Of a DNA stretch of 64,000 nucleotides, positions 46,521 through 54,425 are shown one piece after another; within the stretch, counting starts at the first letter, position 1; the number at the start of each line of letters is the position of its first letter. Both the position numbers and the translations under genes were made by a program. The DNA is from Oceanihabitans sediminis. GTDB taxonomy: Bacteria; Bacteroidota; Bacteroidia; Flavobacteriales; Flavobacteriaceae. A model generated the notes under the pieces. That model was not told where the DNA came from and made no database searches. It worked only from the letters and a program-made list of their open reading frames with translations. Location: positions 682,001 to 746,000 of the forward strand of contig NZ_QPIG01000001.1 of the NCBI RefSeq assembly GCF_003337215.1, read 5' to 3'.

Positions 46521-46550
46521 AAAGCAAATCCGTTAGGGTTTGCTTTTTTT
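46521..46550 (+). terminator. Intrinsic terminator of sodA
   Basis: AAAGCAAATCC and GGGTTTGCTTT (one G-T pair) form an 11-bp stem followed by a T-run. Confidence 0.85.
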
Positions 46551-46594
46551 GTTTTAAGATACATAGGTGATTTTTAATCTGTTTCTTAAAAATG

Positions 46595-46666
46595 AAAAAA
46601 GGTGAACGAGAGTTCACCTTTTTTGCCCCAAATCTACCATAAACTTAACCTACTTATGTTATGGTA
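46595..46666 (+). ncRNA. Structured element, copy 1
   Basis: A perfect 13-bp hairpin (six A-T pairs, then GGTGAAC/GTTCACC) with loop GAGA (46608-46611) is followed directly by GCCCCAAATC. Then comes a second potential stem TACCATAA (46635-46642) with TTATGGTA (46659-46666). The block 46625-46666 is 41/42 identical to copy 2. Because one difference turns an A-T pair into a G-U pair only on the plus strand, plus-strand RNA is favoured. I cannot say whether it is transcribed. The Flavo-1 RNA motif known from Flavobacteria is a candidate identity that I have not been able to check. Confidence 0.5.
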
Positions 46667-46795
46667 AGCCCAAATATATGTACGCTTTTTGGAATAATCT
46701 AAAAATATTAGATAAACTGCTTATTTATTAGTCTAATGGTGTTAAATAGTGTTTGTTAGCTGTTTTACTTCAGGATTTTAGTAATGTATAAAAAT

Positions 46796-46869
46796 AAGAA
46801 ATGGTGATCGAGTGATCACCATTTCTTGCCCCAAATCTACCATGAACTTAACCTACTTATGTTATGGTA
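46796..46869 (+). ncRNA. Structured element, copy 2
   Basis: A perfect 14-bp hairpin AAGAAATGGTGATC/GATCACCATTTCTT with loop GAGT (46810-46813) is followed by GCCCCAAATC. Then TACCATGA (46838-46845) can pair with TTATGGTA (46862-46869), using a G-U pair. It lies about 200 bases from copy 1 in the same orientation. The stem differs from copy 1 at paired positions on both arms while the loop GAGW and the block after the stem are conserved, a covariation pattern. Confidence 0.5.
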
Positions 46870-46972
46870 CAGCTAATTTAGGTTTATTTATTACATTAAT
46901 TTAATTTTTTAGACAAAATACATCTTTATTAGTTTAAGTGTAATTTGTTTAAAATGAACAACTTGCATTTAA

Positions 46973-48871
46973 TTAGTATGCGCGTTCTTCGTTACCTTCG
47001 AAAAAGTTGATGAATGCTCTGTTTACAACTCTATTACCACCATCTGTAGGGTAATCTCCTGTAAAATACCAATCACCAAGATTTTTCGGACAAGCCTTAT
47101 GTAAATTAGCTACCGGTTGGAAAATCACTTTTACTTCCGCATTGATACTTTCGTCACTTAGTAATTCAGAAATCTTATCTGATATTTCCTCGTCTGTAAA
47201 TAAGTCGTAAAGTTCTTTTACGTAATTTTTAACCTTTGCGTCTTCTAAGTTTACTTGCTTTTTACATTTATTGTAAACCTCTTCAACTAAATGATACTTA
47301 TTATTGTCTTCTAAAAGCGCTAGCATGGCTTTAAAAGCAACTAAACCTTCTAGTCTAGCCATATCAATACCATAGCAATCTGGGTAACGGATTTGTGGAG
47401 CAGAGGAAACTATAATGATTTTTTTAGGGTTAAGCCTATCCATCATTTTAAGGATACTCATTTTTAATGTAGTTCCCCTCACGATACTATCATCTATAAT
47501 AACCAAGTTGTCTGTTGGTTTAATAACGCCGTAAGTAACATCATAAACGTGAGCCACTAAATCGTCTCTACTACTATCTTCGGTAATAAAAGTTCTTAGT
47601 TTAACGTCTTTAATCGCAATTTTTTCAATTCTAGGTCTTTCGTCAAGAATTTCAATGACACGTTCTTTAGAAAGTTGCCCATTACCATCTATAATAGCTT
47701 GTGTTTTCTTTTGATTAAGAAAATCTTCAACCGATTCAATCATCCCGAAGAAAGAAGTTTCGGCTGTATTAGGGATGTATGAAAATACTGTGTTGGCAGT
47801 ATCGTTATTAATTGCTTCTAAAACTTTTGGCATTAATAACTTACCAAGCGTTTTTCTTTCTTGATAAATTTCTGCATCACTTCCTCGAGAGAAATAAATA
47901 CGTTCAAAAGAACAAGCTTTTCTTTCTAAAGGTTCTAATATTTTCTGAATAGATACTTCTCCAGATTTTTTAGTGATAATAGCATGACCTGGCTCTAATT
48001 CTTTTACATCATCAAAATCTACATTGAAAACTGTTTGAATAACAGGTCTTTCTGAAGCTACTACAACTACCTCGTCATCTTGGTAGTAATAAGTTGGTCT
48101 AATTCCAGCAGGGTCACGTAATACGAAAGAATCTCCGTGTCCTAAAAGTCCTGCCATTGCATAACCACCATCCCAGTTTTTTGCAGATCGCTTTAAAATC
48201 TTAGCAACATTTAATCTTTCTGCAATTAATGGAGAGCATTCGTTTTTGTTATACCCTTCTTTTTTTAGTTTTTTGTAAATCTTGTCTACAGAGTCATCTA
48301 AGAAATGACCAATTCTTTCCATTATAGTAATGGTGTCTGTATATTCTTTTGGGTGCTGACCAAGGTCTATCAGGTTTTTGAATAATTCTTTAACGTTTGT
48401 CATGTTAAAGTTACCTGCTAGAATAAGGTTTCTGTGCATCCAGTTATTTTGTCTTAAAAATGGATGAACACTTTCTACACTGTTTTTACCAAAAGTTCCG
48501 TAACGTACGTGGCCTAAAAGCACTTCGCCTATATAAGGAATGTGTTTTTTCTGTATGGCAACATTGTCTTGGTATTCTGGATGTGCATTAAGCTCTTTAT
48601 TGATTCTTTGATTTATTTGATCAAAAATATCCTGAATAGGTTGTTGTGCTATAGAGCGAACTCTACTTATGTACCTTTCACCTGGTTTGGTATCTAGTTT
48701 AATACTTGCAAACCCTGCTCCATCTTGCCCACGGTTATGCTGTTTTTCCATCATTAGGTACATTTTATTTACGCCGTAAAATGCAGTACCATATTTTTCT
48801 TTGTAAAATTCTAATGGTTTTAAAAGTCTTATGTGTGCAATTCCACATTCATGTTTTAAAGCATCGCTCAT
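46973..48871 (-). CDS. purF: Long-type amidophosphoribosyltransferase (PurF) homologue
   Basis: A 632-residue class II amidotransferase. It would transfer ammonia from glutamine to PRPP, the first step of purine synthesis. The nucleophile is Cys9 in HECGIAHIRL, so an eight-residue propeptide must be removed, as in the Bacillus enzyme. NTAETSFFGMIE and the PRPP-binding loop LVIIDDSIVRGTT identify the phosphoribosyltransferase domain. The protein is about 120 residues longer than E. coli PurF; the extra length is at the C-terminus (about 515-632) and within the glutaminase domain. Bacteroidota often have two PurF paralogues, so this one could have a specialised role. It heads a minus-strand run with a PfkB kinase, RNase H and purN. 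Confidence 0.85.
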   Translation of the reverse strand: MSDALKHECGIAHIRLLKPLEFYKEKYGTAFYGVNKMYLMMEKQHNRGQDGAGFASIKLDTKPGERYISRVRSIAQQPIQDIFDQINQRINKELNAHPEYQDNVAIQKKHIPYIGEVLLGHVRYGTFGKNSVESVHPFLRQNNWMHRNLILAGNFNMTNVKELFKNLIDLGQHPKEYTDTITIMERIGHFLDDSVDKIYKKLKKEGYNKNECSPLIAERLNVAKILKRSAKNWDGGYAMAGLLGHGDSFVLRDPAGIRPTYYYQDDEVVVVASERPVIQTVFNVDFDDVKELEPGHAIITKKSGEVSIQKILEPLERKACSFERIYFSRGSDAEIYQERKTLGKLLMPKVLEAINNDTANTVFSYIPNTAETSFFGMIESVEDFLNQKKTQAIIDGNGQLSKERVIEILDERPRIEKIAIKDVKLRTFITEDSSRDDLVAHVYDVTYGVIKPTDNLVIIDDSIVRGTTLKMSILKMMDRLNPKKIIIVSSAPQIRYPDCYGIDMARLEGLVAFKAMLALLEDNNKYHLVEEVYNKCKKQVNLEDAKVKNYVKELYDLFTDEEISDKISELLSDESINAEVKVIFQPVANLHKACPKNLGDWYFTGDYPTDGGNRVVNRAFINFFEGNEERAY

Positions 48872-48975
48872 TATTGTAGTTGTGTGTTTGTTGTTGTGTT
48901 ACTTATTTGTTTTCCGCTTTATAAATAAATTCTTTTTAAAATATATTGATATTGAATATTTTATGCTGCGGAAAT

Positions 48976-49010
48976 AAAAAAACGCGCTCTAAAATTAGAG
49001 CGCGTTTTTT
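48976..49010 (-). terminator. Intrinsic terminator of the PfkB kinase gene
   Basis: AACGCGCTCTAA and TTAGAGCGCGTT form a GC-rich 12-bp stem flanked by A- and T-runs. On the minus strand it overlaps the stop of the kinase gene by one base. Confidence 0.85.
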
Positions 49011-49936
49011 TATGTTAATTCGATATCAAATTGTGTTAAGCTTTTAAACTGCTGTAGTCGTTCATGAACTTCTCGGCTGCTTAAATCTTCCATTCGTTGT
49101 GTTCCAAATTTTTCTACACAGAAAGAAGCTAATGCAGATCCGTAGATAACAGCATTCTTCATGTTTTCAAAAGAAACATCTCCTGTTTTAGCAATATAAC
49201 CTGCAAATCCACCAGCAAAAGTATCTCCTGCTCCTGTTGGATCAAAAACTTCTTTTAAAGGTAAAGCTGGAGCGTAGAATACGTGGTCATCATGGAATAA
49301 TAATGCGCCATGCTCCCCCTTCTTGATTACTACATATTTTGGCCCCATTTCATGAATCTTCTTCGCGGCAACTACTAAGGAGTATTCTCCTGTTAATTGT
49401 CTAGCTTCTTCATCATTAATGGTAATAACGTCTATACGCTTAATTACTTTATGAAGGTCTTCAAGAGCACAATCCATCCAGAAATTCATAGTGTCAAGAA
49501 TTACTAGTTTTGGTTTGTTTTCCATTTGGTCAAGAACACTCATTTGTACCATAGGGTGTAAGTTTCCTAACATTACAACTTCGGCATCTCTATACTCGCT
49601 TGGTACAACAGGATTAAAATGTTCTAAAACATTTAACTCTGTTACTAGCGTATCTCTAGAGTTCATGTCGTTATGGTATTTACCTTTCCAGTAAAAAGTT
49701 TTCCCTTCTTTTACTATTTCTATACCAGAAACATCTATATTTTTATTAGATAATAAATCTAAATATTCTTGCGGAAAATCTCCACCTACTATAGAAACTA
49801 CGGAAGCATCTACATTAAATTGAGAAGCAGCAAGACCAATAAAGGTTGCGGCTCCACCTAATATTTTATCGGTTTTACCAAAAGGAGTTTCAATAGCGTC
49901 AAAAGCTACGGTACCTACTATGACTAATTTGCTCAT
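49010..49936 (-). CDS. PfkB-family carbohydrate/nucleoside kinase
   Basis: A 308-residue ribokinase-like kinase. The N-terminal KILGGAATFIGLAASQFNVDASVVSIVGGDFP matches PfkB signature 1, and the C-terminal DPTGAGDTFAGGFAGYIA is PfkB signature 2, with the catalytic Asp in GAGD. The substrate could be ribose, adenosine or another nucleoside. Its place next to PurF and PurN suggests a role in purine or ribose metabolism, which is only inference. A -7 match (TATATTTG) lies close to its start. Confidence 0.85.
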   Translation of the reverse strand: MSKLVIVGTVAFDAIETPFGKTDKILGGAATFIGLAASQFNVDASVVSIVGGDFPQEYLDLLSNKNIDVSGIEIVKEGKTFYWKGKYHNDMNSRDTLVTELNVLEHFNPVVPSEYRDAEVVMLGNLHPMVQMSVLDQMENKPKLVILDTMNFWMDCALEDLHKVIKRIDVITINDEEARQLTGEYSLVVAAKKIHEMGPKYVVIKKGEHGALLFHDDHVFYAPALPLKEVFDPTGAGDTFAGGFAGYIAKTGDVSFENMKNAVIYGSALASFCVEKFGTQRMEDLSSREVHERLQQFKSLTQFDIELT

Positions 49937-49957
49937 AAAGCGTTCTTAAATTTTATG

Positions 49958-49965
49958 CAAATATA
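49958..49965 (-). promoter_or_regulatory. Candidate -7 box upstream of the PfkB kinase
   Basis: On the minus strand TATATTTG matches TAnnTTTG, 21 bases before the kinase start. Confidence 0.5.
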
Positions 49966-50121
49966 GTGTTTTAACTACGAATGTTTGAATAAGGTTTTGC
50001 TAAATTTATTTATAGGTATATAGATAAATGTAATTTGAGTTAGGCGCAACGTGAGTTTTTAGACTTGGGTTAAGTGTCACGTTATTAGATTTGTAGTGTT
50101 GATTTGGGTTTTTAGGTTCAA

Positions 50122-50763
50122 TTATTTTCGACCAAAATCTGCTGGAATTTCTCCCCAGGCTTTGGTTTCCCATTTAACTATCACGGTTTTGTACTCGTTA
50201 TTTTTAAGCCAATCTACAGCCCTGTCTACCAACTCGAATAAAGTTTTGTTTTTTTCGCTTCGTTCTAATTTTGTGTTGCAGTTTTTCTTTTTCACCCAAC
50301 TCATAGCGGTTTTAGAATCGGTATATATAATACGTTCGCTATTATTTTTCTTCAAAAAAGCTAGTCCGTGAACTATAGCTAAAAACTCTCCTATATTATT
50401 GGTTCCTTCTTCAAAAGGACCTTGAATAAATAGTTGTTTTTTGCTTTTTGTATCTACACCACGATATTCCATAATACCGGGATTGCCACTAGAGGCGGCA
50501 TCTACAGAAATGGAATTGTAATTAGGAAGTCCGATTTTTTTAAGTTGCTCGCTGGAGAGCTCGCTTTTAAAAGTCTTGAATTTTCCTATATAGTCTTTAT
50601 AATTACCTTTTAATGCTTTTGTAGCGGCTTCTAAGGTAGGGAAGGATTTATATTGCGCCCCTTGATAGTCCTTTATTAGTTTCTTGCATTCATTCCAAGA
50701 ATCAAAAACTCCAACTTTATGCCCTTTCCAAATGGTGTAATATTTCTTTTTCTTTTTTGACAT
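50122..50763 (-). CDS. Ribonuclease H with N-terminal viroplasmin (hybrid-binding) domain
   Basis: A 213-residue RNase H1-type enzyme. The N-terminal 50 residues (KYYTIWKGHKVGVFDSWNECKKLIKDYQG) form the viroplasmin/hybrid-binding domain known from eukaryotic RNase H1. The catalytic domain (about 80-213) shows the D-E-D residues in SVDAASSGNPG, NNIGEFLAIVHGL and YTDSKTAMSWV. It degrades RNA in RNA-DNA hybrids. The viroplasmin-RNase H form is regularly seen in Bacteroidota. It lies 46 bases downstream of purN on the same strand. Confidence 0.93.
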   Translation of the reverse strand: MSKKKKKYYTIWKGHKVGVFDSWNECKKLIKDYQGAQYKSFPTLEAATKALKGNYKDYIGKFKTFKSELSSEQLKKIGLPNYNSISVDAASSGNPGIMEYRGVDTKSKKQLFIQGPFEEGTNNIGEFLAIVHGLAFLKKNNSERIIYTDSKTAMSWVKKKNCNTKLERSEKNKTLFELVDRAVDWLKNNEYKTVIVKWETKAWGEIPADFGRK

Positions 50764-50809
50764 TCGATTTACCTTGCGTTTTTTCTTTCAACAGAAACAT
50801 GAGCTTTTA

Positions 50810-51379
50810 TTACTGCGCCTCAAGAATACTTTCTACTACTTTAGGGAAGTGCTCCATCTCTAAAGCATGAATTTTACTCGCCACATCTTCGGCTGTGTCT
50901 GTTGCATCTACTTCGCATTTTGCTTGAAAAATAATAGCACCTTTATCATAATGTTCGTTTACATAATGAATAGTGATACCCGTTTCTTTTTCTTTATTTT
51001 CCACAATAGCATTATGAACGTGCATTCCGTACATGCCTTTTCCTCCATACTTAGGAAGTAAAGCAGGATGGATATTTATCACTTTATTAGGAAAGTGTTT
51101 TAGAATGTTTTCTGGAAACTTCCATAAAAATCCAGCAAGAACAATAAGATCTGCATTTGCGCTTTTTAAAATATTAAGCACATCATTAGTTTCTGTAAAA
51201 GCTATTTTGTTGAATGATAATGCACTAACATTTAGTTTCTTACATCGATCTAATACTTTGGCATGAGGATTGTTAGTTAAAACCTGAATGACAGAAGCAT
51301 TTTCTCTGTTGTGAAAAAACTTTATTAAATTTTCAGCATTAGTTCCACTTCCGGAAGCAAAAATTACAATTCGTTTCAT
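50810..51379 (-). CDS. purN: Phosphoribosylglycinamide formyltransferase
   Basis: A 189-residue enzyme that adds a formyl group from 10-formyl-THF to GAR in purine synthesis. The N-terminal GSGTNAENLIKFF is the GAR-binding loop. The catalytic Asn-His-Asp are in INIHPALLPKYGGKGMYG and EHYDKGAIIFQA. Length is normal. It is divergent from the acpP cluster and forms a minus-strand run with rnh, pfkB and purF. Confidence 0.96.
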   Translation of the reverse strand: MKRIVIFASGSGTNAENLIKFFHNRENASVIQVLTNNPHAKVLDRCKKLNVSALSFNKIAFTETNDVLNILKSANADLIVLAGFLWKFPENILKHFPNKVINIHPALLPKYGGKGMYGMHVHNAIVENKEKETGITIHYVNEHYDKGAIIFQAKCEVDATDTAEDVASKIHALEMEHFPKVVESILEAQ

Positions 51380-51522
51380 TTACAGATAATAATGTTTAAT
51401 TTGGTCAAACAAAAAAAAGAATAATTATTAACAATTAAAGGCTAAAAATGAAAAATTCAGCTTTATTTATTAAATTAGAACCACATTTTTAGTGTAAAGG
51501 TGTGTAATAAGATAAAGTTTAT

Positions 51523-51530
51523 TATTTTTG
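51523..51530 (+). promoter_or_regulatory. Candidate -7 box for the acpP-fabF-rnc cluster
   Basis: TATTTTTG matches TAnnTTTG, 31 bases before the acpP start. Confidence 0.55.
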
Positions 51531-51561
51531 CCACTTAATTAAAACTTAAAATTAAAAGATT

Positions 51562-51795
51562 ATGTCAGACATTGCATCAAGAGTAAAAGCGATTATCGTA
51601 GACAAACTAGGAGTTGATGAAAACGAAGTTGTAACAGAAGCAAGCTTCACTAACGACTTAGGAGCAGATTCTCTAGACACAGTAGAATTAATTATGGAGT
51701 TCGAAAAAGAATTCGATATCCAAATTCCAGATGATCAAGCTGAAAACATTGCAACAGTTGGTCAAGCTATTTCATATATAGAAGAAGCTAAATAA
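51562..51795 (+). CDS. acpP: Acyl carrier protein
   Basis: A 77-residue acidic protein. Ser37 in [16 protein letters not shown] receives the phosphopantetheine group. It carries the growing acyl chain in fatty-acid synthesis. Length and four-helix layout are normal. It lies nine bases upstream of fabF and is followed by rnc in the well-known acpP-fabF-rnc order. Confidence 0.98.
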   Translation: MSDIASRVKAIIVDKLGVDENEVVTEASFTNDLGADSLDTVELIMEFEKEFDIQIPDDQAENIATVGQAISYIEEAK

Positions 51796-51804
51796 GAAAA
51801 ATTT

Positions 51805-53055
51805 ATGGAACTAAAGCGAGTTGTAGTTACGGGTTTAGGAGCATTAACGCCAATTGGAAACACCAAAGATGAATATTGGGACGCTCTAGTTAGTGGAAAA
51901 AGTGGTGCTGCACCTATAACATATTTTGATACTGAAAAGTTCAAAACCAATTTCGCATGTGAAATAAAAAACTTTAACGCCACCGATTTTCTAGATAGAA
52001 AAGAGGCGCGTAAAATGGACAAGTTTGCTCAGTACGCTATGGTAGCTTCAGATGAAGCTATCATAGATGCTAAGCTTGACCTTGATGCCATTAACAAATT
52101 ACGTGTTGGTGTTATTTGGGGAGCAGGAATTGGAGGTCTAGAAACATTTCAGAACGAAGTTTTAAACTTTGCAGATGGAGATGGTACACCTAGATTTAAC
52201 CCGTTCTTTATCCCAAAAATGATTGCAGATATTGCGCCAGGAAATATATCTATCAAACATGGATTTATGGGGCCTAACTATACTACAGTTTCTGCTTGCG
52301 CTTCTTCAGCAAATGCTATGATAGATGCCTTAAACTATATACGTTTAGGTCATTGTGATGTTATAGTAACTGGAGGAAGTGAAGCAGCAGTTACCATTGC
52401 AGGTATGGGTGGCTTCAATGCTATGCATGCATTATCTACTAGAAACGAAAGTCCAGAAACAGCATCTAGACCTTTTGACGCTACCAGAGATGGTTTTGTA
52501 TTAGGAGAAGGAGCTGGGGCAATTATTCTAGAGGAGTATGAGCACGCTAAAGCTAGAGGCGCGAAAATATATGCAGAAGTATTAGGAGGCGGAATGTCTT
52601 CAGACGCATACCACATGACTGCACCACATCCTGATGGGTTAGGTGTTATTGCGGTAATGAAAAATTGTTTGGAAAATGCAGGAGTGAAGCCTGAAGAGGT
52701 AGACCACATTAATACACATGGTACTTCAACACCACTAGGGGATGTTGCAGAACTAAAAGCTATTTCTGAGGTATTTGGAGCTCACGCAAAGAACATCAAT
52801 ATTAACTCTACAAAATCTATGACTGGTCACCTGTTGGGTGCAGCTGGAGCAATTGAAGCTATTGCATCTATTCTTGCAATGGAAAATGGCATTGTACCTC
52901 CAACGATTAATCATACAACAGCAGACGAAAGAATAGATCCTGAATTAAACCTAACTTTAAATAAGGCTCAAAAGAGAGATATTAAAGTTGCAATGAGTAA
53001 TACCTTTGGTTTTGGAGGACACAATGCTTGTGTCTTATTCAAGAAATTAGACTAA
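51805..53055 (+). CDS. fabF: 3-oxoacyl-ACP synthase II (KAS II)
   Basis: A 416-residue condensing enzyme that elongates acyl-ACP with malonyl-ACP. The catalytic Cys165 is in TTVSACASSANAM and the two His are in VDHINTHGTSTPLGD and KSMTGHLLGAAGAIEA. The C-terminal NTFGFGGHNACVLFKK is the family end. Length is normal. It is between acpP and rnc, seven bases before the latter. Confidence 0.97.
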   Translation: MELKRVVVTGLGALTPIGNTKDEYWDALVSGKSGAAPITYFDTEKFKTNFACEIKNFNATDFLDRKEARKMDKFAQYAMVASDEAIIDAKLDLDAINKLRVGVIWGAGIGGLETFQNEVLNFADGDGTPRFNPFFIPKMIADIAPGNISIKHGFMGPNYTTVSACASSANAMIDALNYIRLGHCDVIVTGGSEAAVTIAGMGGFNAMHALSTRNESPETASRPFDATRDGFVLGEGAGAIILEEYEHAKARGAKIYAEVLGGGMSSDAYHMTAPHPDGLGVIAVMKNCLENAGVKPEEVDHINTHGTSTPLGDVAELKAISEVFGAHAKNININSTKSMTGHLLGAAGAIEAIASILAMENGIVPPTINHTTADERIDPELNLTLNKAQKRDIKVAMSNTFGFGGHNACVLFKKLD

Positions 53056-53062
53056 CTTTCGA

Positions 53063-53809
53063 ATGGGCTACATTCGTAACATATTAAGTTCTCGTTCCAA
53101 TAGTGACGAGAATTTTGTTGCATCTATCAAAAAGATTTTAGGCTTTAAGCCTAAGCAAATAAGGTTTTACGAAACAGCTTTCACACATCGTTCTATGAAT
53201 GTAAAAAACAGCAAAGGCCATGCTGTTAATTATGAACGATTAGAGTTTTTAGGCGACGCTATGTTGAGCGCCGTAATTGCACATCATTTATTTATAGAAG
53301 TACCAAGCGGTGACGAAGGATACCTAACTAAAATGCGCTCTAAAATTGTTAGTAGAGCGCACCTTAATGACTTAGGAAAAGAACTGGAACTTATAAAACT
53401 AGTAGATAGTAAGATTCCTAAAGGTCAGTTTGGAGATAATATATATGGTAATTTATTTGAAGCTTTAGTAGGAGCTATATTTTTAGATAGAGGCTATAAA
53501 TACTGCGAAAAATTTATTTACAAACGTGTAATTACACCACATGTAGATATTGAAACCTTAGAAGGTAAGGTAATAAGCTATAAGAGTTTGGTTATAGAGT
53601 GGTGCCAAAAAGAAAAGAAAAGCTTTGATTATGATGTTTATGAAGACACAGGAAATGATGATATTAGGCATTTTTCTGTAAAATTATCTATAGACAAAAA
53701 AGTAGTAGCCAAAGCCCGAGCAACATCTAAAAAGAAAGCAGAAGAAAAAGCTTCAAAGCGCGCTTTTTTTGCTTTTCAAAAGCAGATTTCTAGATCAGAT
53801 TCTAATTAA
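53063..53809 (+). CDS. rnc: Ribonuclease III
   Basis: A 248-residue double-strand-specific endoribonuclease for rRNA and mRNA processing. The catalytic signature is ERLEFLGDAMLSAVIAHHLF (about 57-76), with a second acidic site in IYGNLFEALVGAIFLDRGY. A dsRNA-binding domain follows (about 175-245; SYKSLVIEWCQKEKKSFDY and KKKAEEKASKRAF). Length is normal for Bacteroidota. It is cotranscribed with fabF. Confidence 0.96.
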   Translation: MGYIRNILSSRSNSDENFVASIKKILGFKPKQIRFYETAFTHRSMNVKNSKGHAVNYERLEFLGDAMLSAVIAHHLFIEVPSGDEGYLTKMRSKIVSRAHLNDLGKELELIKLVDSKIPKGQFGDNIYGNLFEALVGAIFLDRGYKYCEKFIYKRVITPHVDIETLEGKVISYKSLVIEWCQKEKKSFDYDVYEDTGNDDIRHFSVKLSIDKKVVAKARATSKKKAEEKASKRAFFAFQKQISRSDSN

Positions 53810-53928
53810 GTTTTCAAAAGAGCGAATAGTATAATTTTCTCTTTAAAACAGTGTTAAGATTACCATTAGCTTAACATATTTCTTTGTAATATATAGTATC
53901 TTTACATTAATTAAAAGGAATAATTAGA

Positions 53929-54405
53929 TTGAAAAAACTAACCCTAGATGATTTTTTAGAAGACATTGATTATACACTAATTGGTGTTTATTGTTCTTTA
54001 GAAGATTATAGATTAGCTTATTTGTTAAACAAGCATTTAGGTTTGAATCTTAGAAGAAGAAGGGATGATATTGAATATGATGATACATCAAGCTACTCTA
54101 TTTTTGAGTGGGAAGATGAAAAACAATTCACCGTTTGGAATCTAGTTTCTAATATTTGTAAAATAGAAGTGGTAAATACTTCTGAAGCTACTTCCTTATT
54201 TACAGACTTAGAGAAATTCACTAAAACAAACTACTTAGTTCCAGAATATAAAAAAGTGAATTTTATTTTAAAAATTAGCGACGAATCTTTCCGTCAAAAT
54301 GAAAAGGTTTTTGTAGATAAAATAAAAACAATTCCACAAGTTATTACAGCTTATGGTATTGATCCAAGTCAATTAAAGACTACCGATCAATTAATATTTA
54401 ATTAA
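53929..54405 (+). CDS. IPExxxVDY-family protein
   Basis: A 158-residue protein with no known function that recurs between rnc and pyk in Bacteroidota. The family motif appears here as LVPEYKKVNF (about 103-112), a variant of IPExxxVDY, within a conserved beta segment. The N-terminal half has DDFLEDIDYTLIGVYCSLEDYRLAYLLN and a basic RRRR loop (51-54). The start is TTG at 53929, the only start compatible with the family N-terminus. It is 20 bases before pyk and very likely cotranscribed with it. A role in glycolysis regulation is only a guess. Confidence 0.88.
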   Translation: MKKLTLDDFLEDIDYTLIGVYCSLEDYRLAYLLNKHLGLNLRRRRDDIEYDDTSSYSIFEWEDEKQFTVWNLVSNICKIEVVNTSEATSLFTDLEKFTKTNYLVPEYKKVNFILKISDESFRQNEKVFVDKIKTIPQVITAYGIDPSQLKTTDQLIFN

Positions 54406-54425
54406 AAGATTTCCAAAATATAAAA

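Larger units (their letters stand above)
46551..46972. other. sodA-purF gap containing two copies of a structured element
   Basis: This 420-base stretch has no gene I can support. It contains two copies of a hairpin-plus-conserved-block element at 46595-46666 and 46796-46869, described separately. The rest is AT-rich spacer. Confidence 0.7.

Noticed and set aside
46399-46617. A 72-codon minus-strand frame at the 3' end of sodA.
   Set aside because: It overlaps sodA, its terminator and structured element copy 1, and its product has no family signature.
46595-46624. Structured element copy 1 as a simple intrinsic terminator.
   Set aside because: sodA already has its own terminator 45 bases earlier, copy 2 lacks a T-run, and the block following the stem is conserved, which a terminator would not need.
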